Assembly (NCBI GenBank): GCA_001873285.1 | Contig: MNYV01000168.1 | Span: 1 to 16,240, forward strand | DNA: 16,240 bases | Direction of reading: 5' to 3' | From: Nitrospirae bacterium CG2_30_53_67 | GTDB lineage: Bacteria; CG2-30-53-67 | Notes under the pieces: model-generated | Database searches by the model: none | What the model saw: only the letters and a program-made list of their open reading frames with translations | What the model was told of the DNA's origin: nothing | Made by a program: the position numbers and the translations under genes | Shown: piece after piece, positions 13,030-16,240 of the stretch | How positions within the stretch are numbered: position 1 is the first letter of the stretch | Layout: each line of letters begins with the position of its first letter

Positions 13030-14997
13030 TCAGGATGTCATGTTTTTGCGGTCCCGGATCAATACGTCAATGACCTCCGGTTCGGCCAGCGTGGTCGTAT
13101 CCCCCAGTTGATCGTAGTCCATACCGGCAATCTTACGGAGGATTCTGCGCATGATCTTGCCGCTTCGGGTTTTGGGAAGTCCGGGCGCCCAGTGGATGAT
13201 GTCCGGGGCGGCGATAGGCCCGATTTCTTTTCTGACCTGCCGGATCAGCTCTTCTTTGAGTTTTTCAGAAGGTTTCAGGCCGTTTTTAAGGGTGACGTAG
13301 GCGTAGATCCCCTGTCCCTTGATGTCATGAGGGTATCCCACGACTGCGGCCTCGGCGACCTGACTATGAAGCACCAGCGCCGACTCCACTTCAGCCGTAC
13401 CGATCCGATGGCCTGAGACGTTGATCACGTCATCCACGCGTCCTGTGATCCAATAGTCGCCGTCTGCGTCCCTTCTGGCGCCGTCGCCGGTGAGGTAGTA
13501 CCCCCTGTAGGTTGAAAAGTAGGTCTTGTAGAATCGTTCAGGATCTCCGAATACGCCCCTCATGATGCCCGGCCAATCATTCTTGATGGCCAGCAGACCG
13601 CTCGCTTCACCGGTCAATTCGTTTCCATCCTGATCCAAAATCGCCGGTTCCACGCCGAAGAACGGTTTGCACGCCGATCCGGGTTTGAGCGGCATAGCGC
13701 CTGGAAGAGGGGTGATCAGGATCCCCCCGGTTTCCGTCTGCCACCAGGTATCCACAATGGGACATTTCCCTTTACCCACCTTATCGTGATACCAAAGCCA
13801 GGCCTCGGGATTGATGGGTTCGCCCACGGTGCCGAGAAGCCTGAGGCTGGTCAGCCGGTTGTTTTTGAGATGTTGCTCCCCTTGACGGATGATGGCCCGG
13901 ATGGCCGTCGGCGCCGTGTAAAAGATGGAAACCTTGTGAAGGTCCACCACGTCCCAGAAACGGCTCCATGCCGGATAGTTCGGGACCCCTTCGAAGATCA
14001 GGCTTGTCGCTCCGTTGCAAAGCGGACCATAGACGATATAGCTGTGCCCCGTGATCCATCCGATGTCGGCGGTGCACCAGAAGACGTCGTCCTCACGAAG
14101 GTCGAAAATCATCTCATGGCTGAAGCTGGTATAAACCAGAAAACCGCCGGTTGTATGCATGACCCCTTTGGGCTTGCCGGTGGAACCGGAGGTGTAGAGA
14201 ATAAAAAGCGGGTCTTCCGCATCCATCTCTTCGGGTTCACAGGTGTCGGCAATATCGGGAGATGACATCTCGTCTTCCCACCAGAGATCTCGTCCGGGCT
14301 GCATGTCGGCCGAGCGCCTGCCCGATCGGTTCAAGACGATGCAGGTTTTAATCTGCCGGGAGCCATCCAGGGCCTGATCCACATTCTGTTTCAAGGGGAT
14401 CTCCTTTATGCCCCGGTAACCCGCGTCGGCGGTGATCATCATGACGGAACCGGAGTCGTTGACACGGTCCCGGATGGAGTCCGGGCTGAAACCGCCGAAA
14501 ATAACGTTGTGGATGGCGCCGACCCGGGAACACGCCAGCATGGCCGCGGCCAGTTCAGGAACCATGGGCAGATAGATGGTCACACGGTCCCCCTTGCGGA
14601 TTCCGTTTTTCTTGAGAACGTTCGCGAAACGGCAGACCTCGCGGTGCAGCTCGGCATAGGTGATACGCCTGGAGCGGCCGGGCTCATTCCCTTCCCAGAT
14701 CAGGGCGACCTTGTCCCGCCGCGCGCCGCTCAAGTGCCGGTCCAGGCAGTTGTAACTGGCATTCAGTTTCCCGCCGGTGAACCAGGCAATCTTTGCCTCT
14801 GCAAAGTCCGTATCCCTGACCTTGTCCCATGGATGAAACCAATGGATTCGTTTTGCCGCCTCTCCCCAGAAATGCTCCGGGTTATGGATGGATTCATGAT
14901 ACATCCTTTTGTAGTCATCCATCTTGACTCTTGCCCCGGCGGCAAATTCTTTGGGTACGGAGAAGATGGTTTTTGACTGATTTGGAAGATCGCTCAT
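13030..14997 (-). CDS. acs: Acetyl-CoA synthetase (AMP-forming)
   Basis: Acs activates acetate to acetyl-CoA through acetyl-AMP in the cytoplasm. The 655-residue length is the family norm. Motifs seen are the phosphate loop [11 protein letters not shown] (268-278), [16 protein letters not shown] (311-326), [10 protein letters not shown] (416-425) with W419 that limits the pocket to short acids, [11 protein letters not shown] (500-510), the hinge area [20 protein letters not shown] (519-538), and [11 protein letters not shown] (608-618) with catalytic K614. That lysine is the usual target of regulatory acetylation. AAGGGG (15006-15011) stands eight bases before the ATG. The gene has its own upstream region of 237 bases and is 170 bases ahead of the dksA-like start. 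Confidence 0.98.
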   Translation of the reverse strand: MSDLPNQSKTIFSVPKEFAAGARVKMDDYKRMYHESIHNPEHFWGEAAKRIHWFHPWDKVRDTDFAEAKIAWFTGGKLNASYNCLDRHLSGARRDKVALIWEGNEPGRSRRITYAELHREVCRFANVLKKNGIRKGDRVTIYLPMVPELAAAMLACSRVGAIHNVIFGGFSPDSIRDRVNDSGSVMMITADAGYRGIKEIPLKQNVDQALDGSRQIKTCIVLNRSGRRSADMQPGRDLWWEDEMSSPDIADTCEPEEMDAEDPLFILYTSGSTGKPKGVMHTTGGFLVYTSFSHEMIFDLREDDVFWCTADIGWITGHSYIVYGPLCNGATSLIFEGVPNYPAWSRFWDVVDLHKVSIFYTAPTAIRAIIRQGEQHLKNNRLTSLRLLGTVGEPINPEAWLWYHDKVGKGKCPIVDTWWQTETGGILITPLPGAMPLKPGSACKPFFGVEPAILDQDGNELTGEASGLLAIKNDWPGIMRGVFGDPERFYKTYFSTYRGYYLTGDGARRDADGDYWITGRVDDVINVSGHRIGTAEVESALVLHSQVAEAAVVGYPHDIKGQGIYAYVTLKNGLKPSEKLKEELIRQVRKEIGPIAAPDIIHWAPGLPKTRSGKIMRRILRKIAGMDYDQLGDTTTLAEPEVIDVLIRDRKNMTS

Positions 14998-15000
14998 TTT

Positions 15001-15234
15001 TACGGCCCCTTCTCGGTTAAGAAAACAGGATGAATCCGACCTTCCTTACATGGAGTATGATCGGTTCGTGACCTGTTCATTTCAGGAGATCGGAAGATTT
15101 TCTTTGCTTATATATGTATTATATGTATTTTTGCCCGCTGAATAAAGAGTTTTTTTCAGCGAAGGGTAGGACTGGTTGAAAAGCTGCGTTTCACTTTACT
15201 GAATCATCCGCCCATGAACCGGATTGGCGCCGTC
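15001..15234. other. Intergenic region upstream of acs
   Basis: No gene is visible. On the minus strand a perfect TATAAT occurs (15118-15123) inside a tandem pair of the 9-mer ATATGTATT (15112-15129, plus strand), but no convincing -35 precedes it, so an activated acs promoter is only possible. An inverted repeat with 7-bp arms CGCTGAA / TTCAGCG (15136-15142 and 15155-15161) lies just upstream of it, where it could be either the end of the response-regulator transcript or an activator site. Confidence 0.4.
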
Positions 15235-15648
15235 TTACTGTATTTTGCATTCCAGGGCGTCTACTTGAAGCGCTTTCCTGACAATGAGCCTGAGATCTTT
15301 TAGCTTGATAGGTTTATTGATATACTCGAAAACGCCTGCATCCATGGCATCAATATAGGTCTTTACATGGCCGAAAGCCGTAATCAGAATGAAGGGCGTA
15401 TCGGGTGCGACTGCCCTGGCCTTCCGGATCAATTCAAAACCCGACATTCCCGGCATCTTAAGATCGCTGATGACCAGGTCGAAGGCCTTCTGCTGAATCA
15501 AAAGAAGTCCATCCGACCCATTTAAGGCCGTCTCCACACGATAGTCTTCTCGGCTTAGAAACTTCTTGATAAGTCGGCCCATTTCCGGATCATCATCAAT
15601 GACCAATATACGCATGGTAGGCTCGTATCCATTTTCAAAAGGCGGCAT
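15235..15648 (-). CDS. Stand-alone response-regulator receiver domain protein
   Basis: This 137-residue CheY-like protein has no output domain. The receiver motifs are complete: acidic pair D18/D19 in ILVIDDDPEM, phospho-acceptor D62 in LVISDLKMPG, T90 in ILITAFG and K112 in YINKPIKLKDL. It may pass a signal by protein contact or serve as a phosphorelay intermediate. No histidine kinase is in the window. AGAGGG (15654-15659) lies five bases before the ATG at 15648, supporting this start; the in-frame ATG at 15615 starts nearer to the receiver fold (MRILVIDDD) but has no clear site. A sigma-54 promoter match lies about 70 bases upstream. Confidence 0.93.
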   Translation of the reverse strand: MPPFENGYEPTMRILVIDDDPEMGRLIKKFLSREDYRVETALNGSDGLLLIQQKAFDLVISDLKMPGMSGFELIRKARAVAPDTPFILITAFGHVKTYIDAMDAGVFEYINKPIKLKDLRLIVRKALQVDALECKIQ

Positions 15649-15721
15649 GACAGCCCTCTTGGGGTCGGTATGGCAGATGCCTCGATCCCTTCACCCGGAA
15701 TACAAAACCAGGTTTCATGGA

Positions 15722-15733
15722 TGCTATATAGCA
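15722..15733. repeat. 12-bp perfect palindrome TGCTATATAGCA
   Basis: This perfect dyad overlaps the -12 element of the sigma-54 promoter match on the minus strand. It could be an operator, or a chance result of the AT-rich centre. Confidence 0.4.
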
Positions 15734-15745
15734 AATATAATGCCA
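15731..15745 (-). promoter_or_regulatory. Sigma-54 (-24/-12) promoter upstream of the response regulator
   Basis: The minus strand reads TGGCATTATATTTGC, which fits TGGCA-N6-TTGC exactly in the conserved GG (-24) and GC (-12) positions and spacing. The predicted start is near 15719, giving a leader of about 70 bases before the ATG at 15648. Sigma-54 promoters need an enhancer-binding activator; none is encoded in the window. Confidence 0.6.
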
Positions 15746-15752
15746 TATTCCC

Positions 15753-15767
15753 CCAACCGGCGGTTGG
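15753..15767. promoter_or_regulatory. Dyad CCAACCG-G-CGGTTGG, possible operator
   Basis: Perfect 7-bp arms around a single centre base are too tight for a hairpin but typical of a dimeric regulator site. It is centred about 41 bases upstream of the predicted sigma-54 start, close for an enhancer site but suited to a repressor or helper protein. Confidence 0.4.
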
Positions 15768-15849
15768 TGTATAACCCATTCATTTTAAAAGGTTATTTTT
15801 GAGGGCAATCCTGATGGGGAAAAAGAGAAAGGCGGCGGAATGGGGCGAT

Positions 15850-15945
15850 TTGACACATCAGTCTGTATGCGGATGTAATCTATTGGAAAATAAAGGATTT
15901 TACAGAGGGCAAAATCGGCCGGAATGGAGGCGATTTTCTACTTTT
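15850..15945 (+). ncRNA. Possible short plus-strand RNA
   Basis: A promoter-like pair TTGACA (15850-15855) and TGTAAT (15874-15879), 18 bases apart, would start transcription near 15886. About 25 bases later comes a stem AAAATCG-g-CC / GG-CGATTTT (15911-15920 and 15929-15937) followed by CTACTTTTT. That is the layout of a transcript of roughly 60 bases with its own terminator. No ORF of note lies in it. The same stem could instead end the minus-strand gene at 15965, so this is a weak call. Confidence 0.3.
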
Positions 15946-15964
15946 TGCAAAAAAAATCTTCCCT

Positions 15965-16240
15965 TTATTTTTCCTGATCTCCTTTGGAAAGGGCCGCCTT
16001 CTCCAGGATATCCCGCGCATTCTTGACGAGGAGAGACGAGTAGGCCGCGTTATGGAAGCCTCGGCTTCGATCCTTCTTCAGTGTCTGCAGGATCTTTTCT
16101 CCCTGGTCGATCACAGGCTGCATCTCCTTCTGGGAGACATCGGGGATATCGTAGACCACTTTCTTTTTGGCTTCCAGAAGTTTCTCCAGCTCTTGAATCG
16201 AGTCGTCCGTCTTCTTCTGGATCTCATCCACTCTCTTTTC
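15965..16240 (-). CDS. Partial gene at right edge, C-terminal part of unknown protein
   Basis: The frame is open through the right edge, so this is the last 91 codons of a longer gene, or a short gene starting at GTG 16231. The visible part is helical and highly charged (QKKTDDSIQELEKLLEAKKK), then KILQTLKKDRSRGFHNAAYSSLLVKNARDILEKAA and a polar tail. The phrase GFHNAAYSSLLVKNARDIL resembles the GxHNxxYxxxLL helix that closes many multihaem c-type cytochromes after their last haem. No CXXCH haem motif is in the visible segment, so this is an inference from one short phrase. A coiled-coil protein of other function is equally possible. Confidence 0.6.
   Translation of the reverse strand, partial: EKRVDEIQKKTDDSIQELEKLLEAKKKVVYDIPDVSQKEMQPVIDQGEKILQTLKKDRSRGFHNAAYSSLLVKNARDILEKAALSKGDQEK

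Noticed and set aside
15136-15161. Inverted repeat CGCTGAA / TTCAGCG as intrinsic terminator
   Set aside because: Neither strand has a T-run directly after the stem, so it is kept only as a note within the intergenic region.
1-16240. CRISPR array, tRNA or rRNA genes, insertion sequences, prophage or defence genes
   Set aside because: No regularly spaced repeats, cloverleaf sequence, transposase or phage-type protein was recognised on reading both strands.

Overview
The window looks like a stretch of a mid-GC Gram-negative bacterial chromosome, probably an anaerobe or facultative anaerobe of the Deltaproteobacteria/Nitrospirota kind. This assignment is an inference. It rests on the gene set (MqnP-type UbiA plus UbiX, PilZ protein, bacterial archease-RtcB pair, AmrS-type radical SAM enzyme, acetyl-CoA synthetase), on a good sigma-54 promoter match, and on the style of the intergenic repeats. 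Nothing in the sequence fixes the taxon. I see no tRNA, rRNA, CRISPR array, insertion sequence or phage gene.

Layout. The first ~357 bases carry no convincing gene; they hold a cluster of palindromic intergenic repeats and then a strong sigma-70-type promoter. From there to 8202 all genes are on the plus strand: arginyl-tRNA synthetase (argS), an inner-membrane SPOR-domain protein, a YhcC-family radical SAM protein overlapping a degenerate PilZ-domain protein, a UbiA/MqnP-type prenyltransferase, the flavin prenyltransferase UbiX, and a DinG-family Fe-S helicase. A convergent junction lies at 8203-8333. From 8334 to the right edge all genes are on the minus strand. In transcription order (right to left) they are a partial gene cut by the edge, a stand-alone receiver-domain response regulator with a sigma-54 promoter match, acetyl-CoA synthetase (acs), then a DksA/TraR-type zinc-finger protein, an AmrS-type radical SAM enzyme, protein-L-isoaspartate methyltransferase (pcm), archease and RNA ligase RtcB, and finally a small TusA-like protein.

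How the genes may work together. UbiA and UbiX are adjacent and fit a quinone (probably menaquinone, futalosine-type) branch: UbiA prenylates the aromatic acid, and UbiX makes the prenylated FMN needed by the UbiD-type decarboxylase, which is not in this window. The dksA-like, amrS and pcm genes are tightly spaced, and archease-rtcB follow on the same strand. Together they look like a stress/repair cluster: RNA ligation plus its activating factor, repair of damaged aspartyl residues in proteins, and a possible transcription regulator.

The most unusual local sequences are a 28-bp tandem duplication at the dinG start that creates an overlapping micro-ORF, the sigma-54 promoter with two adjoining dyads upstream of the response regulator, a TusA-like protein without the normal Cys-Pro motif, a possible short plus-strand RNA near 15886-15945, and a 13-bp perfect inverted repeat inside the last codons of dinG. 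I found no clearly new multi-gene system; the repair-type cluster and the dinG leader are the best leads.
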